Origin: Lysobacter concretionis Ko07 = DSM 16239 | Lineage (GTDB): Bacteria; Pseudomonadota; Gammaproteobacteria; Xanthomonadales; Xanthomonadaceae | NCBI RefSeq assembly: GCF_000768345.1 | Contig: NZ_AVPS01000005.1 | Coordinates: forward strand, 186,001 to 250,000 | Direction: 5' to 3' | Length of the DNA stretch: 64,000 nucleotides | Shown: in pieces, positions 7,903 through 17,903 of the stretch | How positions within the stretch are numbered: position 1 is the stretch's first letter | Layout: each line of letters opens with the position of its first letter | Position numbers and translations under genes: made by a program | The notes under the pieces: generated by a model | What the model saw: only the letters and a program-made list of their open reading frames with translations | What the model was told of the DNA's origin: nothing | The model's database searches: none

Positions 7903-9795
7903 ATGCCCGCATCGCCTGACACGCCCGCGAATGCACCCGGTCGTAAGGCCGGGCCGGGTGCGAAACCCAGCCTTCGCGAGCGCTTCGATGCCCTGCACAA
8001 CCTGCCGCCGTTCCTGCGACTGATCTGGGCGACCAGCCCGGCGCTGACGCTCTCCACGCTCGGCCTGCGGCTGGTACGCGCGCTGGTACCGATCGCGACG
8101 TTGTACATCGGCAAGCTGATCATCGACGAGGCCGTGCGGCTGGTCGCTGCGGGCATGGCGTTCGAGGCGCTCGGCGATGCCTGGCACAGCGGCCAGCTGG
8201 ACACGCTGATGTGGCTGCTGCTGATCGAACTCGGCCTGGCGATCGGCTCGGACCTGCTCGGCCGGCTGACCAGTTACGGCGACTCGCTGCTGTCGGAGCT
8301 GTTCACCAACGCGATCAGCGTCCGGCTGATGGAGCACGCGGCCACCCTCGACCTGGAGGATTTCGAGGATCCCGACCTGCAGGACAAGCTCGACCGCGCC
8401 CGCCGCCAGACGATGGGGCGGATGAACCTGATGAGCCAGTTGTTCGGCCAGGTCCAGGACACCATCACCGTGATCAGTTTCGCCATCGGCCTGCTGGTGT
8501 ACGCACCGTGGCTGATGGTCCTGCTGGCGGTCGCGCTGATTCCCGCCTTCGTCGGCGAGGCGCACTTCAACGCGCTGGGCTATTCGCTCAACTTCGCCTG
8601 GACGCCGGAGCGCCGCCAGCTCGAATACGTCCGACAGATGGGCGCGAGCGTGGAAACGGCGAAGGAGGTGAAGATCTTCAACCTCCACAGGTACCTGATC
8701 GCGCGTTACCGCACGCTGGCCGACGGGTTCTACCGGGCCAACCGCGCCCTCGCCCGACGCCGTGCGCTGTGGGGTTCGGCGCTGTCCGCGCTGGGCACGC
8801 TGGGGTACTACATCGCCTATGCCTACATCGCCTGGCGCACGGTCCGCGGCGACTTCACCATCGGCGACCTGACCTTCCTCGCCGGCAGTTTCCGCCGCCT
8901 GCGGCAGTTGCTGGAAGGCCTGCTGGTGGGGTTTTCCCAGGTGGCGGGCCAGGCGTTGTATCTGGACGACCTGTTCTCGTTCTTCGCCATCGAACCGGAA
9001 ATCGTCTCTCCAGCCGATCCGCTTCCGGTGCCCAGCCCGATCCAACGTGGTTTCGTGTTCGAAAACGTCGGTTTCCGCTATCCCGATGCGACAAAGTGGG
9101 CATTGCGCGGCCTGAATTTCGAGCTTCATGCGGGCGAGGTGCTGGCGCTGGTCGGCGAGAACGGCGCGGGCAAGACCACCCTGGTCAAACTGCTGGCACG
9201 GCTGTACGACCCCGACGAGGGCCGCGTCCTGCTCGATGGCCGCGACCTGCGCGAGTACGACCTGGACCAGTTGCGCGCCAACATCGGCGTGATCTTCCAG
9301 GACTTCGTGCGCTACCACCTCACCGTGGGCGAGAACATCGGCGTCGGCCAGATCGATGCGATGGACGACGAGGCGCGCATCCAGGAGGCCGCGCGCCGGG
9401 CGATGGCCGAACCGTTGATCGCCGGGCTGCCCCATGGCTACGAGCAGTTGATCGGCCGCCGCTTCAAGACCGGTGTCGACCTGTCCGGCGGCCAGTGGCA
9501 GAAAATCGCGATTGCGCGTGCCTATATGCGCGACGCGCAGGTGATGATCCTGGACGAGCCGACGGCCGCGCTGGACGCGCGTTCGGAGTTCGAGGTGTTC
9601 CAGCGCTTCAAGGAGCTGTCGTCCGGCAAGACCGCGGTGCTGATCTCGCACCGGTTCTCCAGCGTGCGCATGGCCGACCGCATCCTGGTGCTGGAGCATG
9701 GAAAGCTGGAAGCCAGCGGCACCCACGACGAACTGCTGGCGCAGGGTGGCCGCTACGCGGAGCTGTTCGAGCTGCAGGCTGCCGGCTACCGCTGA
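7903..9795 (+). CDS. ABC exporter, fused permease and ATP-binding protein
   Basis: The 630-residue half-transporter has an N-terminal membrane domain (six predicted helices within about residues 35-330) and a C-terminal nucleotide-binding domain with Walker A VGENGAGKTT (Lys424), signature DLSGGQWQK (about 526-534) and Walker B VMILDEPTAALD just after. Start ATG follows AGGAA by 7 nt. It resembles type IV exporters of the MsbA/McjD kind that work as homodimers; the substrate is unknown and no peptide or toxin gene adjoins it. It converges on the DUF488 gene, with only 6 nt between stop codons. Confidence 0.85.
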   Translation: MPASPDTPANAPGRKAGPGAKPSLRERFDALHNLPPFLRLIWATSPALTLSTLGLRLVRALVPIATLYIGKLIIDEAVRLVAAGMAFEALGDAWHSGQLDTLMWLLLIELGLAIGSDLLGRLTSYGDSLLSELFTNAISVRLMEHAATLDLEDFEDPDLQDKLDRARRQTMGRMNLMSQLFGQVQDTITVISFAIGLLVYAPWLMVLLAVALIPAFVGEAHFNALGYSLNFAWTPERRQLEYVRQMGASVETAKEVKIFNLHRYLIARYRTLADGFYRANRALARRRALWGSALSALGTLGYYIAYAYIAWRTVRGDFTIGDLTFLAGSFRRLRQLLEGLLVGFSQVAGQALYLDDLFSFFAIEPEIVSPADPLPVPSPIQRGFVFENVGFRYPDATKWALRGLNFELHAGEVLALVGENGAGKTTLVKLLARLYDPDEGRVLLDGRDLREYDLDQLRANIGVIFQDFVRYHLTVGENIGVGQIDAMDDEARIQEAARRAMAEPLIAGLPHGYEQLIGRRFKTGVDLSGGQWQKIAIARAYMRDAQVMILDEPTAALDARSEFEVFQRFKELSSGKTAVLISHRFSSVRMADRILVLEHGKLEASGTHDELLAQGGRYAELFELQAAGYR

Positions 9796-9801
9796 CGCGA
9801 C

Positions 9802-10356
9802 TCAGAACAGTGACGCCTGCGGTGGTTCCGGCGCGGAGTAGTCCAGCCTGCCATCGACGATCCGCGCCGCCGACGTGTAGGGATGCGGCTCGCTTCGTCC
9901 CGGCGCCATCAGGTGGATCACGTCCCAGCCGTCCGCCTTGAAATCGTCGGCGATCAGCCCACGATGGCACTGCCACCAGACCGCCTCGGCGCACATGATC
10001 GCGGTGCTCTGGGCCGTCGCCAGCACCGCCAGGCGATCCCGTGCCTGCCGGTAGTCGTCGGTTGCCATGTAGTCCGCATAGCCGCGGAAGCTGTCGTTGC
10101 GCCACGCCGTGTTGCGGGTGTGCGGATCGACCTTGCGACGACCGCCCAGCTCCGGCATCGGGATATAGGCGATGCCGGTATGCGGCATTTCCCGCGCCAT
10201 CGTCTCGGCGGAAAACTGCGGGTTGCGGCGGGATCCTGGAAACCGCCGCACGTCCACCAGCGCGGTGATGTGCGCTTCCTGCAACATGCCCGCGAACACC
10301 TCCCACCCGCGGGTGGAGTGCCCGATCGTCCACAAGGTGCGGCCTGCCTGATGCAT
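9802..10356 (-). CDS. DUF488 domain protein
   Basis: The 184-residue protein begins with the DUF488 signature TIGHSTR (about residues 10-16) and has the later segments VDVRRFPGSRRNPQFS, YIPMPELGGRR and CAEAVWWQCHRGLIADD, the last with the conserved Cys and Cys-His that look like a metal or catalytic site in the family. The biochemical role of DUF488 is not established. I chose the ATG at 10356 because the conserved region starts there; an upstream ATG in frame at 10410 lacks support. It is divergent from the universal stress protein gene. Confidence 0.82.
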   Translation of the reverse strand: MHQAGRTLWTIGHSTRGWEVFAGMLQEAHITALVDVRRFPGSRRNPQFSAETMAREMPHTGIAYIPMPELGGRRKVDPHTRNTAWRNDSFRGYADYMATDDYRQARDRLAVLATAQSTAIMCAEAVWWQCHRGLIADDFKADGWDVIHLMAPGRSEPHPYTSAARIVDGRLDYSAPEPPQASLF

Positions 10357-10488
10357 GCTGCGATGGTGCACGCGCGGTTGTGAAACCGGCTTGACGATAC
10401 CGCCCACCACGGAAGTTGATTTCGATCAAGCCACGATCGACAAACCTGCGTCAAAGTGCCTCATGTCCAGATCCCCGGGAGTACGCCG

Positions 10489-10911
10489 ATGAAGATCCTT
10501 CTTGCCGTCGACGGCAGCGAAAACAGCACCCGCGCCGCGCGGTTCGTCATCAAGCTGGCCAAGAGTCTGGCCAAACCGCCGCGGATCCTCCTCGTCCACG
10601 TGGATGCCCCGCTGCTGGAGGGTGTCAAAAGGCATCTGGGCGAACAGGGCACCGCCGACTACCACGCCGACAACGCCCGTTATGCATTCAAGGGTGCACG
10701 TACCGTATTGGTCCGGGCGCGGCAGGCGTACGAACCGATGCCGCTGATCGGCGACGCGCACAAGGTGATCGTGGAGACGGCGGTCAAACAACGTGCGGAC
10801 ATGATCGTGATGGGTTCCCGCGGCCTCAACGCGCTGTCGGGCTTGTTCATGGGTTCGGTGACGACCAAGGTCGTCGCGCTGTCCGAAGTTCCGGTGACCG
10901 TGGTCCGCTGA
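10489..10911 (+). CDS. Universal stress protein, UspA family
   Basis: A single Usp domain of 140 residues. It starts MKILLAVDGSENS, the family's first strand and loop, and ends with the ATP-binding pattern GSRGLNALSGLFMGSVTTKV (about residues 115-134, the G-2x-G-9x-G-S type), so it is probably a nucleotide-binding member. GGGAG lies 7 nt upstream of the ATG, which decides this start over an in-frame ATG at 10456. Role: general stress tolerance, inferred from the family. It stands alone upstream of the ferredoxin-NADP reductase gene, which has its own likely -10 (TAAAAT near 10960). Confidence 0.87.
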   Translation: MKILLAVDGSENSTRAARFVIKLAKSLAKPPRILLVHVDAPLLEGVKRHLGEQGTADYHADNARYAFKGARTVLVRARQAYEPMPLIGDAHKVIVETAVKQRADMIVMGSRGLNALSGLFMGSVTTKVVALSEVPVTVVR

Positions 10912-10993
10912 AGACACAGCATCCCGGCAGACCCTGCCGGCCGGCACGTCCGGTTCGGCTAAAATAGCCGGTCCCCACGCAATCACCCCCGAC

Positions 10994-11803
10994 ATGTCCT
11001 CTGCTTTCGGCACCGAAACCGTGCTGGACGTCCGTCACTGGACGGACGACTACTTCAGCTTCACCACCACCCGCGACGACGGCTTCCGTTTCGACAACGG
11101 CCAGTTCGTCATGATCGGCCTGGATACCCCGCAGCCCGACGGCTCGAACAAGCCGTTGATGCGCGCGTATTCCATCGCCAGCGCGAACTGGGAGGAGCAG
11201 CTGGAGTTCTTCTCCATCAAGGTGCCCGATGGTCCATTGACCTCGCGCCTGCAGCACCTGCAGCCCGGCGACACGATCCGGATCGGCCGCAAGCCGACCG
11301 GGACATTGCTGATCCACGACCTCCACCCGGGCCGCAACCTGTACCTGCTGGGTACCGGCACCGGGTTCGCGCCGTGGCTGTCGATCATCAAGGACCCGGA
11401 AACATACGAACGTTTCGAGCGGGTGATCCTGACCCACGGCGTGCGCCGTGCCGACGACCTCGCCTACCGCGACTACGTGGTCAACGAGCTGCCGCGGCAC
11501 GAGTTCCTCGGTGAGACCATCGCCGAAAAACTGCGCTACTACCCTGCCGTGACCCGCGAGAACTTCGTGTTCGACGGCCACGACCACCGCGGCCGGATGA
11601 CCGACCTGATGGCGAGCGGACAGATGATGGAACACCTCGGCCTGCCGCCGCTGGATCCCGAACTGGACCGCGCGATGGTCTGCGGCAGCCCGCAGATGCT
11701 GGCGGACTTCCGCGCCCTGCTCGACGGCCGAGGCTTCGTCGCCGCTCCGCGCATCGGCGTACCGGGCCAGTACGTGTTCGAACGGGCGTTCGTCGAGAAA
11801 TAG
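10994..11803 (+). CDS. fpr: Ferredoxin/flavodoxin--NADP+ reductase
   Basis: Fpr transfers electrons between NADPH and ferredoxin or flavodoxin through FAD. The 269-residue length fits the bacterial subclass. The FAD-binding motif MRAYSIAS is at about residues 56-63 and the NADP-binding loop GTGTGFAPWLSI at about 121-132, with the later CGSPQML segment near 231. It ends FVEK, the usual basic C-terminus. The likely -10 hexamer TAAAAT lies about 30 nt upstream in AGCC-flanked sequence. Roles in the family include oxidative-stress defence and iron-sulfur or haem metabolism. Confidence 0.9.
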   Translation: MSSAFGTETVLDVRHWTDDYFSFTTTRDDGFRFDNGQFVMIGLDTPQPDGSNKPLMRAYSIASANWEEQLEFFSIKVPDGPLTSRLQHLQPGDTIRIGRKPTGTLLIHDLHPGRNLYLLGTGTGFAPWLSIIKDPETYERFERVILTHGVRRADDLAYRDYVVNELPRHEFLGETIAEKLRYYPAVTRENFVFDGHDHRGRMTDLMASGQMMEHLGLPPLDPELDRAMVCGSPQMLADFRALLDGRGFVAAPRIGVPGQYVFERAFVEK

Positions 11804-11908
11804 ACGATCCTCCGGCCTTACGGGGCCGCGAGACGAACTGTCAACGGGTTCCCCCCTCGCCCGGGCGCGGCCACAATCGGCCTCCCCTGCCCGCAGGGTT
11901 CCGTCTTC

Positions 11909-14332
11909 ATGTCAGGTCGTATCGCAATGCCAGAAACCGCCGCCACACCCGCCGCGTCTGCCCGCCGGATCGCCACCCAGATCGCCCACGTCATCGCCAG
12001 CGAGATCGACGCCCGGCCGAGCCAGGTCATCGCCGCGATCGGCCTGCTGGACGAGGGCGCAACGGTGCCGTTCATCGCCCGCTACCGCAAGGAAGTCACC
12101 GAGGGGCTGGACGACACCCAGTTGCGCAACCTGGAGACCCGGCTGATCTACCTGCGCGAGCTGGAAGACCGCCGCGCGACCGTGCTGGCCAGCATCGAGG
12201 AGCAAGGCAAGCTAACCGACGAGCTGCGCGCCGACATCGAGGCCGCCGACAGCAAGTCGCGGCTGGAAGACCTCTATCTGCCCTACAAGCCCAAGCGCCG
12301 CACCCGCGCCCAGATCGCCCGCGAGGCCGGCCTGGAGCCGCTGGCCGATGGCCTGTTGGCCGACCCGATGCTGCTGCCGGAGGCCTTCGCCGCCGGTTTC
12401 GTCGATGCCGACAAGGGCGTGGCCGACGTCAAGGCCGCGCTGGAAGGCGCGCGCGCCATCCTGATGGAGCGCTGGGGCGAGGACGCCGCGCTGGTCGGCG
12501 AGCTGCGCGACTGGCTGTCCGACACCGGGGTGATCCGTGCCCGCGTGATCGAAGGCAAGGAGAACGAGGCGGCCAAGTACCGCGACTACTTCGACCACGC
12601 CGAATCGTTGACGAAGATCCCCTCGCACCGCCTGCTGGCGCTGTTCCGCGCCCGCCGCGAGGAGTTCATCCAGCTCGACCTGGACCCGGGCACCGATGCC
12701 GAGTCCGGCCATGCCCAGGCCGAGGCCCGCGTCGCCCACCATGCCGGCGTCGCCAACCGGAACCGGCCGGCCGATGCCTGGCTGCTCAACGCCTGCCGCC
12801 TGACCTGGAAGGCCAAGCTGCACCTGCACCTGCTGCTGGATCTGTTCGGCCAGGCGCGCGAGAAGGCCGAGGCCGAGGCGATCGCGGTGTTCGGCGACAA
12901 CCTCAAGGACCTGCTGCTGGCTGCGCCCGCCGGACCGAAGGCCGTGCTCGGGCTGGACCCGGGCCTGCGCACCGGGGTCAAGGTCGCGGTGGTGGACGCG
13001 ACCGGAAAGCTGGTCGAGACCGACACGATCTTCCCGCACCAGCCACGCAACCAGTGGGACGGCTCGCTGCACGTGTTGCGCGCGCTGTGCCTCCGCCACG
13101 GCGTGCAGCTGATCGCGATCGGCAACGGCACCGCCTCGCGCGAGACCGACAAGCTCGCCGGCGAGCTGATCAAGCTGGCGCCCGAATTGAAGATGCAGAA
13201 GCTCGTGGTCAGCGAGGCCGGCGCGTCGGTGTACTCGGCGTCGGAATTCGCCGCGAAGGAATTCCCCGACCTCGACGTCTCCCTGCGCGGTGCGGTGTCG
13301 ATCGCCCGCCGCCTGCAGGACCCGCTGGCCGAGTTGGTCAAGATCGAACCCAAAGCGATCGGCGTCGGCCAGTACCAGCACGACGTGGACGGCTACCGGC
13401 TCGCCCGCGCGCTGGATGCGCGGGTCGAGGACTGCGTGAATGCGGTCGGCGTGGACGTCAACACCGCCTCGGCCGCGCTGTTGGCGCGGGTGTCCGGGCT
13501 GAGCTCGACGGTGGCGGAGAACATCGTCGTGTACCGCGACCAGAACGGCGCCTTCCGCAACCGCAAGGAGCTGAAGAAGGTGCCGCGTCTGGGCGACAAG
13601 ACCTTCGAGCAGTGCGCCGGCTTCCTGCGCGTGGCCAACGGCGACCAGCCGCTGGACGGCTCCTCGGTGCACCCGGAGGCGTACCCGGTGGTGCAGCGGA
13701 TCGTCCAGCAGTGCGGGCGAGAGGTGAAGCAGCTGATCGGCGATGCCCCGTTCCTGCGCAGCCTGCAGGCCGAGCAGTACACCGACGAGAAGTTCGGCGT
13801 GCCGACCGTGCGCGACATCCTCAAGGAGCTGGAAAAGCCCGGTCGCGACCCGCGCCCGGAGTTCAAGGCCGCGCGCTTCGCCGACGGGGTGGAAGAGCTG
13901 AAGGACCTGAAGGTCGGCATGGTGCTGGAAGGCGTGGTCAGCAACGTCGCCGCGTTCGGCGCGTTCGTGGACATCGGCGTCCACCAGGACGGCCTGGTGC
14001 ACATCTCGATGCTGGCCGACCGCTACGTCAAGGACCCGCGCGAGGTGGTCAAGGCCGGCGACGTGATCAGGGTGAAGGTGCTGGAGGTGGACATCCCGCG
14101 CAAGCGCATCGCCCTGACCTGCCGGCTGGAGGACAGCGCGCCGGCGCCGCAGGCCGATCGCGGTGACGAGCGAGGCAACAAGCGCGGCGACAGTGGGCGC
14201 CGTGAGCCGTCGCGCGGAGCACGCAGCGAGCCGCGCCGCGTGGCACCAGCTGCACCGGCCCGGGCATCGTCCGCACCTCCGGTCAACAACGCGCTGGCGG
14301 CGGCGTTCGCGCGGGCAAAAAACAACACCTGA
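11909..14332 (+). CDS. tex: Tex family RNA-binding transcription accessory protein
   Basis: Tex is a cytoplasmic nucleic-acid-binding protein linked to transcription and toxin expression in other bacteria. The 807-residue product has the full layout: N-terminal helical Tex domain ([19 protein letters not shown] near residues 51-70), YqgF/RNase-H-like fold starting at [17 protein letters not shown] (about 348), two helix-hairpin-helix motifs (about 500-570) and an S1 RNA-binding domain ([32 protein letters not shown], about 670-700). A basic Arg/Ser/Ala tail follows. Either the ATG at 11909 or the one at 11927 could be used; neither has a strong ribosome binding site. Confidence 0.92.
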   Translation: MSGRIAMPETAATPAASARRIATQIAHVIASEIDARPSQVIAAIGLLDEGATVPFIARYRKEVTEGLDDTQLRNLETRLIYLRELEDRRATVLASIEEQGKLTDELRADIEAADSKSRLEDLYLPYKPKRRTRAQIAREAGLEPLADGLLADPMLLPEAFAAGFVDADKGVADVKAALEGARAILMERWGEDAALVGELRDWLSDTGVIRARVIEGKENEAAKYRDYFDHAESLTKIPSHRLLALFRARREEFIQLDLDPGTDAESGHAQAEARVAHHAGVANRNRPADAWLLNACRLTWKAKLHLHLLLDLFGQAREKAEAEAIAVFGDNLKDLLLAAPAGPKAVLGLDPGLRTGVKVAVVDATGKLVETDTIFPHQPRNQWDGSLHVLRALCLRHGVQLIAIGNGTASRETDKLAGELIKLAPELKMQKLVVSEAGASVYSASEFAAKEFPDLDVSLRGAVSIARRLQDPLAELVKIEPKAIGVGQYQHDVDGYRLARALDARVEDCVNAVGVDVNTASAALLARVSGLSSTVAENIVVYRDQNGAFRNRKELKKVPRLGDKTFEQCAGFLRVANGDQPLDGSSVHPEAYPVVQRIVQQCGREVKQLIGDAPFLRSLQAEQYTDEKFGVPTVRDILKELEKPGRDPRPEFKAARFADGVEELKDLKVGMVLEGVVSNVAAFGAFVDIGVHQDGLVHISMLADRYVKDPREVVKAGDVIRVKVLEVDIPRKRIALTCRLEDSAPAPQADRGDERGNKRGDSGRREPSRGARSEPRRVAPAAPARASSAPPVNNALAAAFARAKNNT

Positions 14333-14347
14333 TATGGATGTGTACGC

Positions 14348-14378
14348 GTTCCCCTGCCTGTCAAACAGGCAAGGGAAC
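14348..14378. terminator. Hairpin between convergent tex and STAS-like gene
   Basis: Arms 14348-14361 and 14365-14378 pair over 14 positions with one mismatch and a 3-nt loop. There is no run of T on either side, so it is a weak intrinsic terminator by sequence, but its place 15 nt after the tex stop and 12 nt after the opposing gene's stop suggests a shared 3' end structure. Confidence 0.55.
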
Positions 14379-14389
14379 AGCACGGACGG

Positions 14390-14797
14390 CTAGCTTTCCC
14401 CGTAACGCAGCCACAAGGCCGCTTCGGTCTCGTGGCCGAAGATGCGCGCCACATAACCCAGTTCGCGGGCGAGGATCTCGGCCGTCTCGTCGTTCGGCAA
14501 GCGCGCGTCATCGGTTTCGACATACGCGATCCGGATGCCCTTCAGACCCAGCTGGTTCACCGACCGGATGAATTCCTGCAGCTGCGCGGGCTCCAGCGGA
14601 TCGCCCTCCGCCACGTCCACGATCAACAGCGTGGTGACGTCAAGCCGCAACGCTTCCGCGGCGAGGATCCGCCAGAACGCCAGGATGTTTTCCAGGCTGC
14701 CCATACGCCCGGTCACCTCCGCGCGCAGCCGGCTCTTGTCATGGCGGAAATCGATCTGGAACGGCCACCTGCCGCCACCGTCCACTGATGCGCTCAC
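14390..14797 (-). CDS. Unknown protein, STAS/SpoIIAA-like, coupled to GPx
   Basis: This 135-residue protein has no firm family match that I recognise. Its pattern (an early strand ending in a TGRM segment, a helix ENILAFWRILAAEAL, a buried strand TTLLIVDV, then GIRIAYVE and a closing helix ARELGYVARIFGHETEAALWL) resembles SpoIIAA-like/STAS folds, which is inference only. I chose the GTG at 14797 because it overlaps the GPx stop codon as GTGA, the usual sign of translational coupling; without it the frame stays open upstream only as an antiphase of the GPx gene. No signal peptide, no cysteines. Coupling suggests expression together with the peroxide-detoxifying enzyme. Confidence 0.6.
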   Translation of the reverse strand: MSASVDGGGRWPFQIDFRHDKSRLRAEVTGRMGSLENILAFWRILAAEALRLDVTTLLIVDVAEGDPLEPAQLQEFIRSVNQLGLKGIRIAYVETDDARLPNDETAEILARELGYVARIFGHETEAALWLRYGES

Positions 14798-15288
14798 AGT
14801 GCGGCCTCGATATCGGCCACCAACGATCCGGGCTTGTCGTTGGGCGCGAAACGCCTGAGCACGCGACCATCGCGGCCGACCAGGAACTTGCTGAAGTTCC
14901 ACTTGATCGCGCCGATACCCAGGAAGCCGCCCTTCTCCGCCTTCAGCCATTGCCACAATGGATGCGCGTTGTCGCCATTGACCTCGACCTTGGCGAACAT
15001 CGGGAAGGTCACGTCGTAGTTCAATGAGCAGAACTGCCGGATCTGCGCCTCGTCGCCCGGCTCCTGGTGGCCGAACTGGTCGCAGGGGAAGCCCAGCACC
15101 ACCAGTCCGCGCGGACCGTAATCGCGCCACAGCGTTTCCAGCCCCTCGTACTGGGGCGTGAAGCCGCATTGCGATGCCACGTTGACGATCAACAGCAGCT
15201 TGCCGCGGAACTCCCCGAGGCTGCGGGGCTGGCCATCGATATCGGTCGCGGTGAAGTCGTAGATGGCGGGATCGGTGGGGGGCGGCAT
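14794..15288 (-). CDS. btuE: Glutathione peroxidase (BtuE/GPx family)
   Basis: The enzyme reduces hydrogen peroxide and organic hydroperoxides, in bacteria often with thioredoxin rather than glutathione. In the 164 residues the peroxidatic Cys41 lies in NVASQCGFTPQY, followed by the conserved FPCDQFGHQEP block (with the likely resolving Cys) and the active-site tryptophan in IKWNFSKFL. Length is typical and there is no signal peptide. A full AAGGAGGA ribosome binding site precedes the ATG by 5 nt, pointing to strong translation. Its stop overlaps the start of the downstream STAS-like gene. Divergent from the M3 peptidase gene across about 290 nt, in which I see no further gene. Confidence 0.9.
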   Translation of the reverse strand: MPPPTDPAIYDFTATDIDGQPRSLGEFRGKLLLIVNVASQCGFTPQYEGLETLWRDYGPRGLVVLGFPCDQFGHQEPGDEAQIRQFCSLNYDVTFPMFAKVEVNGDNAHPLWQWLKAEKGGFLGIGAIKWNFSKFLVGRDGRVLRRFAPNDKPGSLVADIEAAL

Positions 15289-15579
15289 GGGTTCCTCCTT
15301 GAGTCAAAGCGGTCTTGGTGCATGGCGGTGCAATCACCGCGGGGTAAATCAGCGATCCAGCATAGCCGCGAGGCCGTTCTCCCACATCCGGCACGGTTCA
15401 TCGATGATTCCGTTGCCGCAGAGACCGCTCGCGCCGTTGCCATCCGACCCCGGGAAATGCGAACGCACCCGTCCACCCTTGCATGGCCAGCCCAGACACC
15501 AGACTCGTGGCTTTTGTCATGGGTCGGCTTTCGGTGCATGGGTTACGCTTCGGGATCCCTTAGACGAGGTTCCTGTCCG

Positions 15580-17781
15580 ATGAAGCACCCTCTCGCGCTG
15601 GCACTTGCCGTAGCGCTGACCACCACCCTCGGCGCTTGCGCCCAGTCCGACGCCGGCAAGACCGACTCCACCCAGTCCGCCTCCCAGGACGCCGCCGCGG
15701 GCAACCCGTTCTTTGCCGAAAGCACCCTGCCGCTGCACTACCCGCCGTTCGACAAGATCAAGGACAGCGACTTCGGTCCCGGCTTCGATCGCGGCATGGC
15801 CGAGCATCTGAAGGAAGTCGAGGCGATCGCCGACAACGCCGAAGCGCCTACTTTCGACAACACCATCATTGCGCTGGAGAAGTCCGGCGACATCCTGAGC
15901 CGCACCTCCACGGTGTTCTTCAGCCTGGTCGGCGCGGACACCAACGACACGCGCAAGGCGATCCAGGCGGAGTACGCGCCCAAGCTGGCCGCCCACCGCG
16001 ATGCCGTGTCGCTGAACCCGAAACTGTTCGAGCGTATCCAGACGCTGTACGACGCCCGCGACACCCTCGGTCTGGACGCCCAGGACGTGCGCCTGATCGA
16101 GCGTTACCACACCGACCTGGTGCGCTCCGGCGCGCAGCTGCCCGAAGCCGACAAGGCTCGCCTGAAGGAAATCAACGGCGAGCTGGCCAACCTGGGCACC
16201 AAATTCAACCAGAACGTGCTGGCCGAAGTGAACGACTCGGCGATCACCGTCGACACCCGGGAAGAACTCGCCGGCCTGACCGACGAGCAGATCGCCGCTG
16301 CCGCCGAAGCCGCCAAGAGCCGCAAGCTGGAAGGCAAGTACGTCATCGCGCTGCTCAACACCACCGGCCAGCCGCTGCAGGCCCAGTTGCAGGATCGCAG
16401 CGTGCGCGAGCGCCTGCACAAGGCCTCGGTCAACCGTGGCAGCCGCGGCAACGAGTTCGACAACACCGCACTGGTGTCCACCATCCTGAAGCTGCGCGCC
16501 GAGAAGGCGAAGATGCTGGGCTACCCCACCTACGCCGCCTACGTGCTGGCCGACGAGACCGCCAAGACCCCCGAGGCTGTCAATGAAATGCTCGGTAAGC
16601 TCGCGCCCCCGGCCGTCGCCAACGCCAGGCGCGAAGGCGCCGCACTGCAGGCAATGATCGACAAGGAGCAGGCCGCCAAGGGCGAGCCGAGCTTCCAGCT
16701 GCAGCCGTGGGACTGGGCTTACTACACCGAGAAGGTCCGCCAGGACAAGTACGACTTCGACGAGTCGCAGCTCAAGCCCTACCTGGAAATGAAGAACGTG
16801 CTCGAGAACGGCGTGTTCTACGCCGCCGGCCAGCTCTACGGCCTGAGCTTCAAGCAGCGCACCGACCTGCCGGTCTACCACCCCGACGTCACTGTCTATG
16901 ACGTGTTCGACGCGGATGGCAAGCAGCTGGCGATCTTTCTGATGGACCCGTATGCGCGTGACTCCAAGCGCGGTGGCGCGTGGATGAACTCCTATGTCCG
17001 CCAGTCCACGCTGACCGGCAACCTGCCGGTGGTGGCCAACCACCAGAACATCACCAAGCCGTCCGCGGGCCAGCCGACCCTGCTGACCTGGGACGAGGTC
17101 ACCACGATGTTCCACGAGTTCGGCCATGCGCTGCACGGCATGTTCTCGAACGTGAAGTACCCGTACTTCAGTGGCACCAGCGTGCCGCGCGACTTCGTCG
17201 AGTTCCCGTCGCAGGTCAACGAGATGTGGGCCGACTGGCCGAGCGTGCTGGCCAACTACGCCAAGCACTACCAGACCGGCGAGGCGATGCCGCAGACCCT
17301 GCTGGACAAGGTGCTGGCCACCTCGAAGTTCAACCAGGGCTTCGCCACCACCGAGTACCTGGGTTCGGCGATGCTCGACCAGAGCTGGCACCAGGCCGCC
17401 GCGGACAAGATCCCGGGCGCGGACGGCGTGATGGCGTTCGAAGCCGCCGCGTTGAAGGCCAACGGCACGGACTACGCGCCGGTCCCGCCGCGTTACCGCA
17501 CCCCGTACTTCAGCCACATCATGGGCGGCTACGCAGCCGGTTATTACGCCTACATCTGGTCCGAGGTGCTGGACGCCAACACCGTCGAGTACATCAAGGC
17601 CAACGGCGGCCTGACCCGCGAGAACGGCGACAAGTTCCGCGCCACCCTGCTCTCGCAGGGCGGCAGCAAGGACGCGCTGCAGCTGTTCCGCGATTTCGCA
17701 GGCCACGAGCCGCAGATCCAGCCGCTGCTCGTCCGCCGCGGCCTGGATGCGCCGGCGACCGACGACGCCGATCCGCAGTAA
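15580..17781 (+). CDS. dcp: M3 family metallopeptidase (peptidyl-dipeptidase Dcp-like lipoprotein)
   Basis: M3 peptidases are zinc enzymes that cleave short peptides; Dcp removes C-terminal dipeptides. The 733-residue product starts with a lipoprotein signal (ALTTTLGAC, lipid-modified Cys at about residue 20), so this form is likely periplasmic and membrane-anchored, as in xanthomonads. The zinc site is HEFGH with His512, Glu513 and His516, within TMFHEFGHALHGMFSNVKYP, and the downstream ligand Glu is in FVEFPSQVNEMW. The C-terminal YFSHIMGGYAAGYYAY segment is the family's substrate-binding region. GAGG lies about 12 nt before the ATG. A strong terminator follows. Confidence 0.9.
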   Translation: MKHPLALALAVALTTTLGACAQSDAGKTDSTQSASQDAAAGNPFFAESTLPLHYPPFDKIKDSDFGPGFDRGMAEHLKEVEAIADNAEAPTFDNTIIALEKSGDILSRTSTVFFSLVGADTNDTRKAIQAEYAPKLAAHRDAVSLNPKLFERIQTLYDARDTLGLDAQDVRLIERYHTDLVRSGAQLPEADKARLKEINGELANLGTKFNQNVLAEVNDSAITVDTREELAGLTDEQIAAAAEAAKSRKLEGKYVIALLNTTGQPLQAQLQDRSVRERLHKASVNRGSRGNEFDNTALVSTILKLRAEKAKMLGYPTYAAYVLADETAKTPEAVNEMLGKLAPPAVANARREGAALQAMIDKEQAAKGEPSFQLQPWDWAYYTEKVRQDKYDFDESQLKPYLEMKNVLENGVFYAAGQLYGLSFKQRTDLPVYHPDVTVYDVFDADGKQLAIFLMDPYARDSKRGGAWMNSYVRQSTLTGNLPVVANHQNITKPSAGQPTLLTWDEVTTMFHEFGHALHGMFSNVKYPYFSGTSVPRDFVEFPSQVNEMWADWPSVLANYAKHYQTGEAMPQTLLDKVLATSKFNQGFATTEYLGSAMLDQSWHQAAADKIPGADGVMAFEAAALKANGTDYAPVPPRYRTPYFSHIMGGYAAGYYAYIWSEVLDANTVEYIKANGGLTRENGDKFRATLLSQGGSKDALQLFRDFAGHEPQIQPLLVRRGLDAPATDDADPQ

Positions 17782-17799
17782 ATATCCACACGCGTAACG

Positions 17800-17834
17800 A
17801 AAAGGCCGCCCGGAGCAATCCGGGCGGCCTTTTT
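17800..17834 (+). terminator. Intrinsic terminator of the M3 peptidase gene
   Basis: A 10-bp perfect GC-rich stem (GGCCGCCCGG pairing with CCGGGCGGCC, extended by A-T pairs) with a 6-nt loop is followed by a run of five T. The leading AAAA makes it usable from the opposite strand too, so it can also stop transcription of the minus-strand DUF3298 gene ending at 17904. Confidence 0.93.
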
Positions 17835-17903
17835 CGTTTTGCCTGTTGCCGGTCGTCGAAGCGAAGCGCTGCCCGCCCCCGGCATCAAACGAACATCCGG
17901 CTG

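Noticed and set aside
12212-14383. Long minus-strand open frame of 723 codons opposite tex
   Set aside because: Shadow of the tex gene caused by GC-rich third positions; no domain pattern.
15517-17706. Long minus-strand open frame of 729 codons opposite the M3 peptidase
   Set aside because: Shadow frame with no recognisable protein features, while the plus strand carries a complete zinc peptidase.
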